In this document: positions 51,712 to 60,697 of the stretch, one piece after another
How the letters are laid out: each line of letters opens with the position of its first letter
How positions within the stretch are numbered: the first letter of the stretch is position 1
Assembly (NCBI RefSeq): GCF_900188025.1
Contig: NZ_FZNO01000019.1
Span: 1 to 64,000 of the forward strand
Source: Blastococcus mobilis
GTDB taxonomy: Bacteria > Actinomycetota > Actinomycetes > Mycobacteriales > Geodermatophilaceae
DNA: 64,000 nt
Reading direction: 5' to 3'
Position numbers and translations under genes: made by a program
The notes under the pieces: model-generated
The model's input: only the letters and a program-made list of their open reading frames with translations
Database searches by the model: none
What the model was told of the DNA's origin: nothing

Positions 51712-53270
51712 GTCGTCAGACCTCGTCGGGCGTCGCGGGACAGCAGCACGGTAGCGGGCGCCGAGAGCAGCACCATGACCACGGCGTACGGCGCTGCCGC
51801 TCCGTACTCCAGGGCACTGCTCGCCGACCAGAACGCCGTGGCCAGCGTCGTCGTTCCCGTGGGGGCGAGCAGCAGGGTCGCCGTCAGCTCGGTGACGACG
51901 GCGAGGAAGACCAGGGCCGCACCGGCGCCGATCCCCGGCGCGAGCAGGGGCAGCGTGATCCGTCGCAGGCGATCGGCCGCCGAGGCGCCGAGCGAGGCGG
52001 CGACGTCGTCGTACACCCGCGGCGACTGCTCCACCGCCGCGCGCACGGTCACGATGGCCCGCGGGAGGAAGAGGATCGCGTAGGCCGCCAGCAGCACCGG
52101 CACCGTCTGGTAGAGCCACGGCGTCACCCGGATGCTCAGCGTCACCAGCGCCAGGGCGACGACGATGCCCGGAACGGCGCTGCCCAGGTAGGTGCTGCGC
52201 TCCAGCAGAGTGGCGACCCGGCCGCGGGCGCGCACGGCCAGCCACCCGGTGGGCAGCGCCATCCCGGTGGTGACGACGGCGGCCGCGGCGGCCAGGCCGA
52301 GCGTCGTCCCGGTGGTGGCCACGAGGGCCGCCCCGTCCAGGGCCGTGGAGGCGCCGGCGGCCATCCAGTAGCCGAGGCTGCCGAGCGGCACGAGCAGGGA
52401 GAGCGCGACGACGGCGGCGAGCGCGGCCAGGGCTGGTCCGGTCAGCCCGCGCAGGGCCACCGGCCGGACCGGCCGGACGGCGCCCTTCGCGGTGCGCGCG
52501 TAGCCGCGCCGGCCGCGCAGCCGGATCTCGGCCAGCAGGAGCACGAGGCAGAGCAGGACCAGGACCCCGGCCAGCATGGTGGCGCCCGGGCCGTTGAACG
52601 TGGCCCGGTACTGGTCGTAGATCGCGGTGGTGAACGTCGGGTAGCGCAGCATCTGCAGCGCGCCGAACTCGGCCAGCAGGTGCAGCGCGACCAGCAGGCT
52701 GCCGCCCAGGAGGGCCACCCGGAGTTGCGGCAGCTGTACCCGCAGGAAGACCGCCCAGCTGGACAGGCCCAGTCCCCGCGCCGTCTCCTCCAGCGCCGGA
52801 TCGAGCCCGCGGAAGGCCGCGGCGATCGGCAGGTAGACGAACGGGAAGTAGGACAGGCTGACGACCAGCAGCGCGCCGCCGTAGGTGTCCAGACCGGGCA
52901 GCAGCGAGATCCACGCGTAGCTGTTCACGAACGCCGGGACGGCGAGCGGCGCGACCAGCAGGACGTGCCAGATGCGGCGGCCGGGGAGGCTCGACCGCTC
53001 GATCAGCCAGGCGGCGCCCACCCCCACGACGGCGCAGACGGCAACGGTGCCCGCCACGAGCCGGGTGGTGTTCCAGAGCAGCTCGGCGACCCGCGGCCGG
53101 AGGACCAGCTCGCGGATGCCCGACCAGCCGACATCGGCGGTGTACCAGGCGATGTAGCCCAGCGGGAGCAGCGCCAGCGCCGCCACCGCCGCGGCCAGCG
53201 CCAGGGTCACCGGGGAGCGACGCAGCCGCACCGGCGTCCCGGCCCCGGACGGCCGAGAGCCCCGGGCCAC
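51708..53270 (-). CDS. Fe3+-type ABC transporter permease (FbpB-like, duplicated module), 520 aa
   Basis: Two permease modules in one chain, about twelve helices. EAA-like coupling loops are 'EETARGLGLSSWAVFLRVQL' in the first half and 'DDVAASLGASAADRLRRITL' in the second. 'VPAFVNSYAWISLLPGLDTY' and 'FGALQMLRYPTFTTAIYDQY' are typical of FbpB permeases for free or loosely chelated Fe3+. The start at 53270 lies 47 bp after the solute-binding gene; the stop overlaps the ATPase start. Confidence 0.88.
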   Translation of the reverse strand: MARGSRPSGAGTPVRLRRSPVTLALAAAVAALALLPLGYIAWYTADVGWSGIRELVLRPRVAELLWNTTRLVAGTVAVCAVVGVGAAWLIERSSLPGRRIWHVLLVAPLAVPAFVNSYAWISLLPGLDTYGGALLVVSLSYFPFVYLPIAAAFRGLDPALEETARGLGLSSWAVFLRVQLPQLRVALLGGSLLVALHLLAEFGALQMLRYPTFTTAIYDQYRATFNGPGATMLAGVLVLLCLVLLLAEIRLRGRRGYARTAKGAVRPVRPVALRGLTGPALAALAAVVALSLLVPLGSLGYWMAAGASTALDGAALVATTGTTLGLAAAAAVVTTGMALPTGWLAVRARGRVATLLERSTYLGSAVPGIVVALALVTLSIRVTPWLYQTVPVLLAAYAILFLPRAIVTVRAAVEQSPRVYDDVAASLGASAADRLRRITLPLLAPGIGAGAALVFLAVVTELTATLLLAPTGTTTLATAFWSASSALEYGAAAPYAVVMVLLSAPATVLLSRDARRGLTT

Positions 53271-53317
53271 CGGGCGGATCGGTGCCCCGGGGCCTCCCGG
53301 GCTCAGGGTGGGCGTGC

Positions 53318-54328
53318 TCAGAGCAGCCCGACTTCCTGCATGAGTGCGGTGACCTCCGGCGCGTTCAGCGAGCCGGGGTCGACCGCCGGGGCCTGCAGCG
53401 ACTCCAGCGGGGGCAGCGCCTCGGCCGAGGCCACGCCGTTGCCGACGGCGTACTCCAGCGCCTTGCTGTCGGTGAGCCGTTCCTGGGCGGCAGTGCTGGT
53501 CAGGTACTCGACCAGCCGCTGGGCCTCCTCCTGCTGGTCGGAGGAGGCCAGCACACCGGCGCCGGAGACGCTCACGAAGGCGCCCGGGTCCTGGTTGCGG
53601 AAGTAGTGCAGGACGACGTCGTCACCGACGAGGCCGTTCTGCGCCTGGTCGCGGTACCAGTAGTAGTGGTACATGACGCCGACGTCGACCTCGCCCTCGT
53701 CGACGGCCTTCATCACCGCGGTGTTGCTGGCGTAGACCTCGGCGTTGCGCTCCAGGCCGGTCAGCCAGGCGCGGGTCTCCTCCTCGCCGCGCAGGGCGAG
53801 GACGGCGCTGACGATCGCCTGGAAGTCCGCTCCCCCCGCGGCGATGCCGACGCGGCCCTCCCACACGGGATCGGCCAGCTCCATGATCGAGGCCGGCACC
53901 TCGGCCTCGGAGATCGCCGCGGGGCTGTACCCGAGCACCGTCGAGCGGGCAGCGAAGCCCACCCAGTTCCCGGACGACGGGCGGTACTGCTCACCCACCT
54001 GCTCGAGCGTCGCCTCGTCCAGGGGAGCCAGCAGTCCGGCCTTGTCGACGACGTCGATCGAGGGGCTGTTCTCGGTCAGGAAGACGTCGGCCGGCGAGGC
54101 GTCGCCCTCCTGGACGATCTGGTTGGCCAGCTCGGAGTCGTTGGCGTCACGGAACTCCAGCTCGATGCCGGTCTCCTCGGTGAAGCCCTCGAGCATCGTG
54201 CGGACCAGGCTCTCGTGCTGGGCGCTGTAGACGGTGAGCGTCTCGGCGTCCGAGCCGCAGCCGGCCAGCGCCACGGTGCAGCCCAGGGTCGAGACGAGTC
54301 CGGCGATTGCCCGGCGGGGCCTGGTCAC
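53318..54328 (-). CDS. Iron ABC transporter substrate-binding lipoprotein (FbpA/FutA-like), 336 aa
   Basis: The signal peptide ends in a lipobox (VALAGC). The mature protein is a class II ferric-binding protein: 'LTVYSAQHESLVRTMLEGF', 'IELEFRDANDSELANQIVQE', 'DVFLTENSPSIDVVDKAGLL', and 'VGVMYHYYWYRDQAQNGLVG' with clustered Tyr residues suited to Fe3+ binding. The GTG at 54328 (GAGGAGC upstream) gives a normal signal peptide; an upstream in-frame start at 54373 would run into the iron box. First gene of the operon and likely iron-repressed. Confidence 0.88.
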   Translation of the reverse strand: MTRPRRAIAGLVSTLGCTVALAGCGSDAETLTVYSAQHESLVRTMLEGFTEETGIELEFRDANDSELANQIVQEGDASPADVFLTENSPSIDVVDKAGLLAPLDEATLEQVGEQYRPSSGNWVGFAARSTVLGYSPAAISEAEVPASIMELADPVWEGRVGIAAGGADFQAIVSAVLALRGEEETRAWLTGLERNAEVYASNTAVMKAVDEGEVDVGVMYHYYWYRDQAQNGLVGDDVVLHYFRNQDPGAFVSVSGAGVLASSDQQEEAQRLVEYLTSTAAQERLTDSKALEYAVGNGVASAEALPPLESLQAPAVDPGSLNAPEVTALMQEVGLL

Positions 54329-54358
54329 GTGTGCTCCTCGAGACGGATGGGCCCGTAG

Positions 54359-54377
54359 ATAGGCCAGGCACACCTAA
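54359..54377 (-). promoter_or_regulatory. DtxR/IdeR-like iron box before the iron transporter
   Basis: On the minus strand TTAGGTGTGCCTGGCCTAT matches the 19-bp canonical iron box at 13 positions, keeping TTAGGT and CCTA arms. It overlaps a possible -10 (TATCTA) and lies 31 bp before the GTG of the ferric-binding protein. Control by DtxR/IdeR is established for such transporters in other actinobacteria; here it is inference. Confidence 0.65.
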
Positions 54378-54429
54378 CCATGCCGGAATCGCGCCCGGAC
54401 AGCCCACTCCTCCGCTGCGGGTCAGGCGG

Positions 54430-55464
54430 TCACCGGACCGCGCGCGTCGCCGCGGTGGGCGCGGGCTGCTCGGCGGTCGGCCGCTGGAACAGGGCGTAGA
54501 GGTAGACGAGCGCCGGAACCAGGATCACCGCTCCGACGACGAGTGCCACGAGCATCGCGACCAGGCTCGCCCGCCCTGCGGCTGCCTCCTCGATCGTGAG
54601 CTCGGGGACCAGCAGGTAGGGGTACTGGCCGACCGCCCAGCCGACGAGGATCGCGGTGACCGCGAGCGCTGACGCCGCCCGCGCCGGCACGTAGCGCCGG
54701 CCGGCGAGCAGCACCAGCGCGGCGACGCCCGCCACGACGGAGAGGGCCACCACAGGGGCCGCCCGGCCGGTGAGCCCGGCGAACAGGCGGGGCGCGTCGG
54801 CCCGGAGCACGAAGAGACCCACGATGCCGACCAGGCCCGTCACCCCCGCGGTGCGGAGTGCTCGGAGCCGGAACTGGTCGGCGAGGTCGTCCGCGCCGTC
54901 TCGGTGCGCGTCCCCGCACAGGAACACGGCGGCGAGGTAGGCGCAGGCGAGGACGGCGAGGACGCCGCCCAGCACCGACGTGGGGTTGATCCAGCTGGTC
55001 ACGACGTTCCCCGCGGCGATGCCGGCCGGCACCCGGCCCGAGGCGACGCCGCCGACGACCGCACCCAGGAAGAACGGCGTGACGAGCGAGGACAGCGCGA
55101 ACGAGGCGCCGAGGAAACGACGCATGCCCAGGGTGGTGACGCTCTTGCGGAAGGCGAACGCCGATCCGCGCGCGATCATCCCGAAGGCGGCGAGGGTCAG
55201 GGGGATGTAGAGGGTGCTGGCGACAGCGGCGAAAGCGCCGGGGAACGCCGTCCAGAGCACGACGAGCACGAAGATCAGCCAGACGTGGTTGGCCTCCCAG
55301 ACCGGGGCGATGGAGTGTTCGATGAGCTCCCGCTGTCGCGCGCCGCGGCGCGTACCCCCGGCGAGCAGGTCCCAGATGCCCCCGCCGAAGTCGGCGCCAC
55401 CGAAGAGTCCGTAGGCGATGAGGCCGACGAACATCATGCTGAGCACCACCTCCGCCAGCGTCAT
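54430..55464 (-). CDS. cydB: Cytochrome bd ubiquinol oxidase subunit II CydB, 344 aa
   Basis: Nine hydrophobic segments of the CydB type. The N-terminal 'MFVGLIAYGLFGGADFGGGI' carries the conserved G-G-A-D-F-G-G-G motif; 'PVWEANHVWLIFVLVVLWTA' and 'GSAFAFRKSV' are further family hallmarks. It partners CydA to form the high-affinity quinol oxidase. ATG 55464 overlaps the cydA stop by 4 bp. The cydCD assembly genes are not adjacent. Confidence 0.93.
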   Translation of the reverse strand: MTLAEVVLSMMFVGLIAYGLFGGADFGGGIWDLLAGGTRRGARQRELIEHSIAPVWEANHVWLIFVLVVLWTAFPGAFAAVASTLYIPLTLAAFGMIARGSAFAFRKSVTTLGMRRFLGASFALSSLVTPFFLGAVVGGVASGRVPAGIAAGNVVTSWINPTSVLGGVLAVLACAYLAAVFLCGDAHRDGADDLADQFRLRALRTAGVTGLVGIVGLFVLRADAPRLFAGLTGRAAPVVALSVVAGVAALVLLAGRRYVPARAASALAVTAILVGWAVGQYPYLLVPELTIEEAAAGRASLVAMLVALVVGAVILVPALVYLYALFQRPTAEQPAPTAATRAVR

Positions 55465-56845
55465 CGGACGGCCGCCTCCCCGACGTCCCGCTCGGGAGGG
55501 CGGGCATCCACCTCCTGCGGCGCGGCGGTGTCCGGACTCCGGGCCAGGCGCCGCAGCACGAACACCGTGAGCGCGGTGAGCAGCACGTAGATCACCACCA
55601 CGGCGTAGAAGCCCAGGTACAGCCCGGGTGCCGGGCTGACGGCGTCCTCGGTCCGGAGGATGCCGTAGACGACCCAGGGCTGCCGGCCGACCTCCGTGAC
55701 GATCCAGCCGGCCTCCATGGCGACGACCGCGGCGACCCCGGAGACCGCGACCGCCCGCAGGAACCACCGGCTCTCCGGCATCCGCCGGCGGCGCCACCAG
55801 GTCCAGCCGAACACCAGGCTGAGCAACAGCAGCGCGGTTCCGAGGCCGACCATCGTGTCGAAGGCCAGGTGGACGACGTTCACCGGCGGTCGCTCGTCGA
55901 CCGGGATCTCCTCCAGGCCGAGCACGACGCCGTCCGGGTCGTGATGGATCAGCAGGGACAGCCCGTTGGGGATCTCCAGCGCGTAGTGCAGCTCGTCGTC
56001 GTAGTGCAGGCCACCCACGGACAGCGGCGCACCGGCGGTCGTCTCGTACTCGCCCTCCATCGCCGCCAGCTTGGCCGGCTGGTTGTCGGCCACGGTGTTG
56101 GCGATCCAGTCGCCGACGCCGACCTGCACCGGCGTGAGCGCGGCCGCGAACGCGAGCGGGATGAGCAGCCCCAGGCGGTGCCGCCGCTCGCGCCGGCCAC
56201 GGAGCATCCCCACGGCGTAGACCGACGCGATGGTGAAGCCGGTGACCATGTAGGCCGCCAGCAGCATGTGCACCACCTGCGGCCAGGTGGACGGGCCGAA
56301 CATCGCCGCCCACGGCTGCGCGTCGACCACCCGCCCTCGTCGTCCAGCCGGAAGCCGGTCGGGTTGTTCATCCACGCGTTCGCGGCGACGACGAAGAAGG
56401 CGCCGGCCATGCCGGAGATGATCATCGGGAACGCGCTGAGCATGTGCGCCCGCGGCGACAGCCGGTCCCAGCCGAACAGGTAGACGCCGACGAAGATCGC
56501 CTCGATGAAGAATGCGAACCCCTCCAGGACGAAGGGAAAGCCGTAGATCTCGCCGAAGCGGTCCATGAGGACGGGCCAGAGGATGCCCATCTCGAACGAC
56601 AGCAACGTGCCCGACACGGCCCCCGCGGCGAACAGCACACCCATCGCCTTGGCCCACGTGTGCGCCAGGTCGGTGAGGGCCGCGTCCCCCCGCCGGTGCC
56701 CGAGCCACTCGGTGAACACCGTGATCAGCGGAAAGGCGATCCCGAAACAGGCGAAGACGATGTGCCAGCCCAGCGACACCGCCATCTGCATGCGCGCCGG
56801 ATAGAGGTTCTCCGCCGCATCGGCCAACACGGTCACGTGGTCCAC
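55461..56845 (-). pseudogene. cydA: Cytochrome bd ubiquinol oxidase subunit I CydA, interrupted by an apparent -1 frameshift
   Basis: The N-terminal 170 residues read in one frame from GTG 56845: 'SLGWHIVFACFGIAFPLITV' (heme b595 His), 'FGWDRLSPRAHMLSAFPMI' and 'ANAWMNNPTGFRLDDEG'. The remaining 290 residues continue in another frame: 'VVDAQPWAAMFGPSTWPQVV', 'NTVADNQPAKLAAMEGEYE' and 'VTEVGRQPWVVYGILRT'. Both parts are well conserved and join near 56329-56336, where one C appears to be missing between the codons for EG and VVDAQP. Combined length (about 460) is normal. It may be a sequencing error, a recent mutation or programmed slippage. CydB follows with an intact 4-bp overlap. Confidence 0.85.
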
Positions 56846-56947
56846 GCGGATCTCCGCTCAGGAGACGGGCCCGGCGCAGGAGTCGCCGACGCCACCATGC
56901 CCGCAACTCCCCCGCCTACGCGTCCTCGGTCAGGCGGGCGGACGGCG

Positions 56948-58438
56948 TCATGCGGGTTGGCGGACCTCCTGCACCAGCGCGGCGAGCGTGGCCCTGGCCC
57001 CGTGCTCGTGCAGGGATGCCAGGGTCGCCAGGTAGTGCGAGGTGAACCGCTCGTCGTCGACCAGGTCCCCGAACAGGTCGCGGTCGGCGATGAAGGCGAG
57101 GGGGTCCTCCCGCTGGCGGCGGGCGTTGGCCACGAGCGAGTCCCGCCTGCGGTCGACGATCTCGATGGGGTGCCCCTCCTCGTCCACTCCCTCGGCGTAC
57201 CGCGCCCAGCCGGCCACCACCGCTGCCGACCGGCGCACCTCACCGCCGGAGGCGAGGTTGTCCCGGACCACCGGGAGCAGCCACTTGGGCAGCCGCTCGG
57301 AGCCGTCGAAGGCGAGCCGCGCCAACGTGTCGCGGACGGCGGGGTTGGAGAAGCGGGTGATCAGGTCCTGCCGGTAGTCGGCCACATCGATGCCGGGAAC
57401 CGGCGCCAGGGTCGGCGTCGCCTCCTCCTCCATGTAGCCGAGCAGGAAGCGCCGGAACAGCGGGTCCTGCGCCGCGTCGTGCACCAGCCGGTGGCCGGCG
57501 AGATGGCCGAGATAGGCCAGCGCCTGGTGGCTGGCGTTGAGCAGTCGCAGTTTCATCATCTCGTAGGGCTCGACGTCGCCGACGAGCTGGACCCCGGCGT
57601 CCTCCAGGGGCGGGCGCCCGAGGCCGAACCGGTCCTCGAGGACCCACTGGGTGAAGGGCTCGCTGACCACCGGCCACCGGTCCTCGATGCCGAAGCGCCG
57701 GGCGACCTCCGCCCGGTCCTCGTCCGTGGTCGCGGGCGTGATCCGGTCGACCATGGAGTTCGGGAAGGACACCTCCCGCTCGACCCAGGCACCGAGGTCG
57801 CGGTCGCGCAGCCCGGCGAAGGCGGCGAAGCTCCGCCGGGCGACGTCGCCGTTGTGCTCGATGTTGTCGCAGGACACGACCGTGAACGGCGCCAGCCCGC
57901 GGTCACGCCGTCGGACCAGTGCCTCGGTGACGAGTCCGAACGCCGTCCGGAGCGCCGCACCGGGCCGCAGGTCGTGCACGACGTCCGGGTCGGCCGGGTC
58001 GAACGCCCCGGTCACGGCGGAGATGTTGTATCCGCCCTCCGTCACGGTCATCGACACGATCCGGGTCTCCGCGGCGGCCATCTTCTCGACGACGGCCTCC
58101 GGGTCGTCCGGGGCGAGCAGGTACTCCACGATCGATCCCACGACCCGGGCGTCATAGCTTCCGTCGGGGTGCTTGAGGACGAGGGTGTACAGGCAGTCCT
58201 GTGCCGCCATCACCTCCGCCATGCGGCGATCGGAGGGCAGGACGCCGACGCCGCAGATCCCCCAGTCCTGCGCCGCTCCCTGCTCGAGGAGGCGGTCCAC
58301 GTACATGGCCTGGTGGGATCGGTGGAACCCGCCCACGCCCAGATGCACGATGCCCGCGCGCACCTGTGACCGGTCGTAGGTCGGCGTGGCCACCCCGGCA
58401 GAGAGCGAGGTCAGCGTTTCGCCGTTGAGCGGCTGCAT
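56948..58438 (-). CDS. Mannitol 2-dehydrogenase-family polyol dehydrogenase, 496 aa
   Basis: Long-chain polyol dehydrogenase. The N-terminal NAD domain has 'AGIVHLGVGGFHRSHQAMYV' and 'VSMTVTEGGYN'; the middle has 'FTVVSCDNIEHNGDVARRSF' and 'FPNSMVDRITPATT'; the catalytic K-x4-N-x2-H signature is in 'MMKLRLLNASHQALAYLG'. It oxidises D-mannitol to D-fructose or a related polyol. It is the last gene of the polyol ABC-transporter operon, 34 bp after the ATPase gene. Confidence 0.9.
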   Translation of the reverse strand: MQPLNGETLTSLSAGVATPTYDRSQVRAGIVHLGVGGFHRSHQAMYVDRLLEQGAAQDWGICGVGVLPSDRRMAEVMAAQDCLYTLVLKHPDGSYDARVVGSIVEYLLAPDDPEAVVEKMAAAETRIVSMTVTEGGYNISAVTGAFDPADPDVVHDLRPGAALRTAFGLVTEALVRRRDRGLAPFTVVSCDNIEHNGDVARRSFAAFAGLRDRDLGAWVEREVSFPNSMVDRITPATTDEDRAEVARRFGIEDRWPVVSEPFTQWVLEDRFGLGRPPLEDAGVQLVGDVEPYEMMKLRLLNASHQALAYLGHLAGHRLVHDAAQDPLFRRFLLGYMEEEATPTLAPVPGIDVADYRQDLITRFSNPAVRDTLARLAFDGSERLPKWLLPVVRDNLASGGEVRRSAAVVAGWARYAEGVDEEGHPIEIVDRRRDSLVANARRQREDPLAFIADRDLFGDLVDDERFTSHYLATLASLHEHGARATLAALVQEVRQPA

Positions 58439-58472
58439 GGTCGTCCCTCCGAGTTGGCGCGCGGGCTCGGGT

Positions 58473-59585
58473 TCAGATCGGCAGACGCAGTCCGGTCGAC
58501 GGGGAGAAGAGGTGCTGCTTGCCCGGCTGGATGCGCAGGTGCACCCGCTCCCCCTTGGCCGGCGGCCGGGCCGGGTCGACCCGCGCGACGATGTTCTCGC
58601 CCAGCGGCCCGGAATCCTCGCGGAGCTCCGGCAGCGTCCCGTGCAGGAACGCGTCGGAGCCGAGCTCCTCCACGACCGCCACGTCCACGGGGAAGGCGCC
58701 GGCGTCGCCTTCCGTGGCGAGGTCGAGCGACTCGGGGCGGAAGCCGACGACGACGCGGTCGGCCCCCTCTGCTGCCAGCGCGCTCAGGGTCGCGGTGGTC
58801 AGCGGCAGGCGTGCCCTCCCGAGCGTGGCGTGCCCGTCGTCGAGGCGGAACTCGGCGATGTTCATCCCCGGGGAGCCGATGAAGCCGGCGACGAAGACGT
58901 TGGCCGGCTCCTGGTAGAGCCGCAGCGGCGTGTCGCACTGCTCGAGGATGCCGGCGCGCAGGACCGCCACCCGGTCCCCCATGGTCATCGCCTCGACCTG
59001 GTCGTGGGTGACGTAGACCGTCGTGGTCCCCAGCCGGCGCTGCAGGGCGGCGATCTGGGTGCGGGTCTGCACGCGGAGCTTGGCGTCGAGGTTGGACAGC
59101 GGCTCGTCCATGAGGAACACCTGCGGCGAGCGCACGATGGCCCGTCCCATGGCGACCCGCTGGCGCTGCCCACCGGACAGCAGCTTCGGCCTGCGGTCGA
59201 GGAAAGGCTCCAGGTCGAGGATCTTGGCGGCCTCCGCGACCCGCGTGGAGATCTCGTCCTTGCCCACGCCGGCGATCTTGAGGGCGAAGCCCATGTTGTC
59301 CGCCACCGTCATGTGCGGATAGAGCGCATAGCTCTGGAACACCATCGCGATGTCCCGGTCCTTGGACTTCAGATGGGTGACCCGCCGGTCGCCGATCAGG
59401 ATGTCGCCCTGGTCGATGTCCTCGAGTCCGGCGAGCATCCGGAGGCTGGTGGACTTGCCGCACCCGGACGGGCCGACCAGGACGAGGAACTCGCCGTCGG
59501 CGATCTGGAGATCGAGGGCGTCGACCGCGGGCTTGTCGGAGCCCGGGTAGATGCGGCTCGCCCGGTCGTAGGTGACGGAGGCCAT
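58473..59585 (-). CDS. Carbohydrate ABC transporter ATPase, UgpC/MsmX type, 370 aa
   Basis: Walker A 'VGPSGCGKSTSLRMLAGLED', Q-loop 'AMVFQSYALYPHMTVADNM', signature 'LSGGQRQRVAMGRAIV', Walker B 'VFLMDEPLSNLDAKLR', switch 'VYVTHDQVEAMTMGD'. The C-terminal TOBE region from about residue 240 ('FIGSPGMNIAEFRLDD', 'VVVGFRPESLDLATEGD') is typical of MalK/UgpC/SmoK. It energises the sugar-alcohol permeases upstream. ATG 59585 has AAGGAGAG. Confidence 0.92.
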   Translation of the reverse strand: MASVTYDRASRIYPGSDKPAVDALDLQIADGEFLVLVGPSGCGKSTSLRMLAGLEDIDQGDILIGDRRVTHLKSKDRDIAMVFQSYALYPHMTVADNMGFALKIAGVGKDEISTRVAEAAKILDLEPFLDRRPKLLSGGQRQRVAMGRAIVRSPQVFLMDEPLSNLDAKLRVQTRTQIAALQRRLGTTTVYVTHDQVEAMTMGDRVAVLRAGILEQCDTPLRLYQEPANVFVAGFIGSPGMNIAEFRLDDGHATLGRARLPLTTATLSALAAEGADRVVVGFRPESLDLATEGDAGAFPVDVAVVEELGSDAFLHGTLPELREDSGPLGENIVARVDPARPPAKGERVHLRIQPGKQHLFSPSTGLRLPI

Positions 59586-59623
59586 GGGTTCTCTCCTTGC
59601 TGGAGCCAGAGGTCTAGGGAACG

Positions 59624-60697
59624 TCAGGTCTGGGGGTGGACGACGACCTTCACCGACTGCGGATCGCGCCGGCCGGCCACCAGGGCGTCGGCCGCCTGGT
59701 CCAGCCGGTAGGTGCCGGTGACCAGGCGGTCGAGGTCGATCCGTCCGGCCGCGACGAGCGCGATCGCGGTGGGCCAGGTCCCGGCGTAGCGAAAGGTGCC
59801 GGTCACCTCGAGCTCCCGTTCCTGCACGACCGACAGCGGCAGGCGCAGCTCGTCGCCCCCCATGCCGACGAGCACGGCCCGTGCGGCCGGGCCGAGGGCG
59901 CGGATGGCGTCGCCCGTCGCGGCCGGGTGGCCCGAGCACTCGAGCAGCACCTCGGGCGGGCGGGGCAGGTCGGCGAGGTCTGCCGTCCGCACGTCGACGG
60001 TCTCCGTGGCACCGAGTTCCCGGGCGAGGGCGAGCCTCGCGGGGTTGACGTCGGACACGACGACCTCGGTGGCGCCGAAGGCCAGGGCCGCCTGGAGGCT
60101 CACCAGGCCGATGGGGCCGGCACCGGTGATCAGCACCCGTGAGCCGGGGCCGACCCGTCCCTTGCGGCACGCCCAGATGCCGACCGACAGGGGCTCCAGC
60201 AGCGCGGCGGCATCGTCGCTGACGGTGTCGGGCACCGGGTGGGCGAAGGCGGCGTGGACGACGACGTACTCCGCGAACGCGCCGTCGACGGGCGGGGTCG
60301 CGAAGAACCGCATCCCCGGGCAGAGGTTGTACCGGCCGGCCAGGCACTGGGCACAGGTCAGGTCCGGGATCCCGGGTTCCACCGACACCCGCTGACCGAC
60401 GACCGGCGACGTGACGCCCGGGCCCAGGGCCGCCACCTCGCCCGACGCCTCGTGACCCAGCACGAGCGGGCTCTCGACGACGAAGCGCCCGATGCGCCCG
60501 TGCTCGTAGTAATGGGTGTCGGACCCGCAGACCCCCACCGACGCCACGCGGACGACGACCTGCCCCGGGCCCGCCTCCGGGACGGAGCGCTCCTCGACGA
60601 CCACGTCACCGATGCCGCGCAGCACGGCGGCCCGCATCGGAGCGATCTGCCGGACCCCGCCCGGAGCCGGCGCCGCCAGCCCGGTCGACGCGCTCAC
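59624..60697 (-). CDS. Zinc-dependent polyol dehydrogenase (sorbitol/xylitol dehydrogenase-like MDR), 357 aa
   Basis: Medium-chain dehydrogenase with the catalytic-zinc region 'VGVCGSDTHYYEHGRIG' and 'LVLGHEASGEVAALGPGV'. The structural zinc site is reduced ('LTCAQCLAGRYNLC' keeps three Cys). NAD motif 'VLITGAGPIGLVSLQAALAF'. The H-Y-Y-E-x-G-x-I-G segment is characteristic of sorbitol/xylitol dehydrogenases. GTG 60697 overlaps the upstream permease stop, so the enzyme is embedded in the transport operon and acts on the imported polyol. Confidence 0.9.
   Translation of the reverse strand: MSASTGLAAPAPGGVRQIAPMRAAVLRGIGDVVVEERSVPEAGPGQVVVRVASVGVCGSDTHYYEHGRIGRFVVESPLVLGHEASGEVAALGPGVTSPVVGQRVSVEPGIPDLTCAQCLAGRYNLCPGMRFFATPPVDGAFAEYVVVHAAFAHPVPDTVSDDAAALLEPLSVGIWACRKGRVGPGSRVLITGAGPIGLVSLQAALAFGATEVVVSDVNPARLALARELGATETVDVRTADLADLPRPPEVLLECSGHPAATGDAIRALGPAARAVLVGMGGDELRLPLSVVQERELEVTGTFRYAGTWPTAIALVAAGRIDLDRLVTGTYRLDQAADALVAGRRDPQSVKVVVHPQT

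Noticed and set aside
58180-58205. GTAC-centred sequence in the mannitol dehydrogenase gene resembling the palindromic repeat
   Set aside because: The arms match poorly and the bases encode a conserved stretch of the enzyme (LYTLVLK region), so it is ordinary coding sequence.
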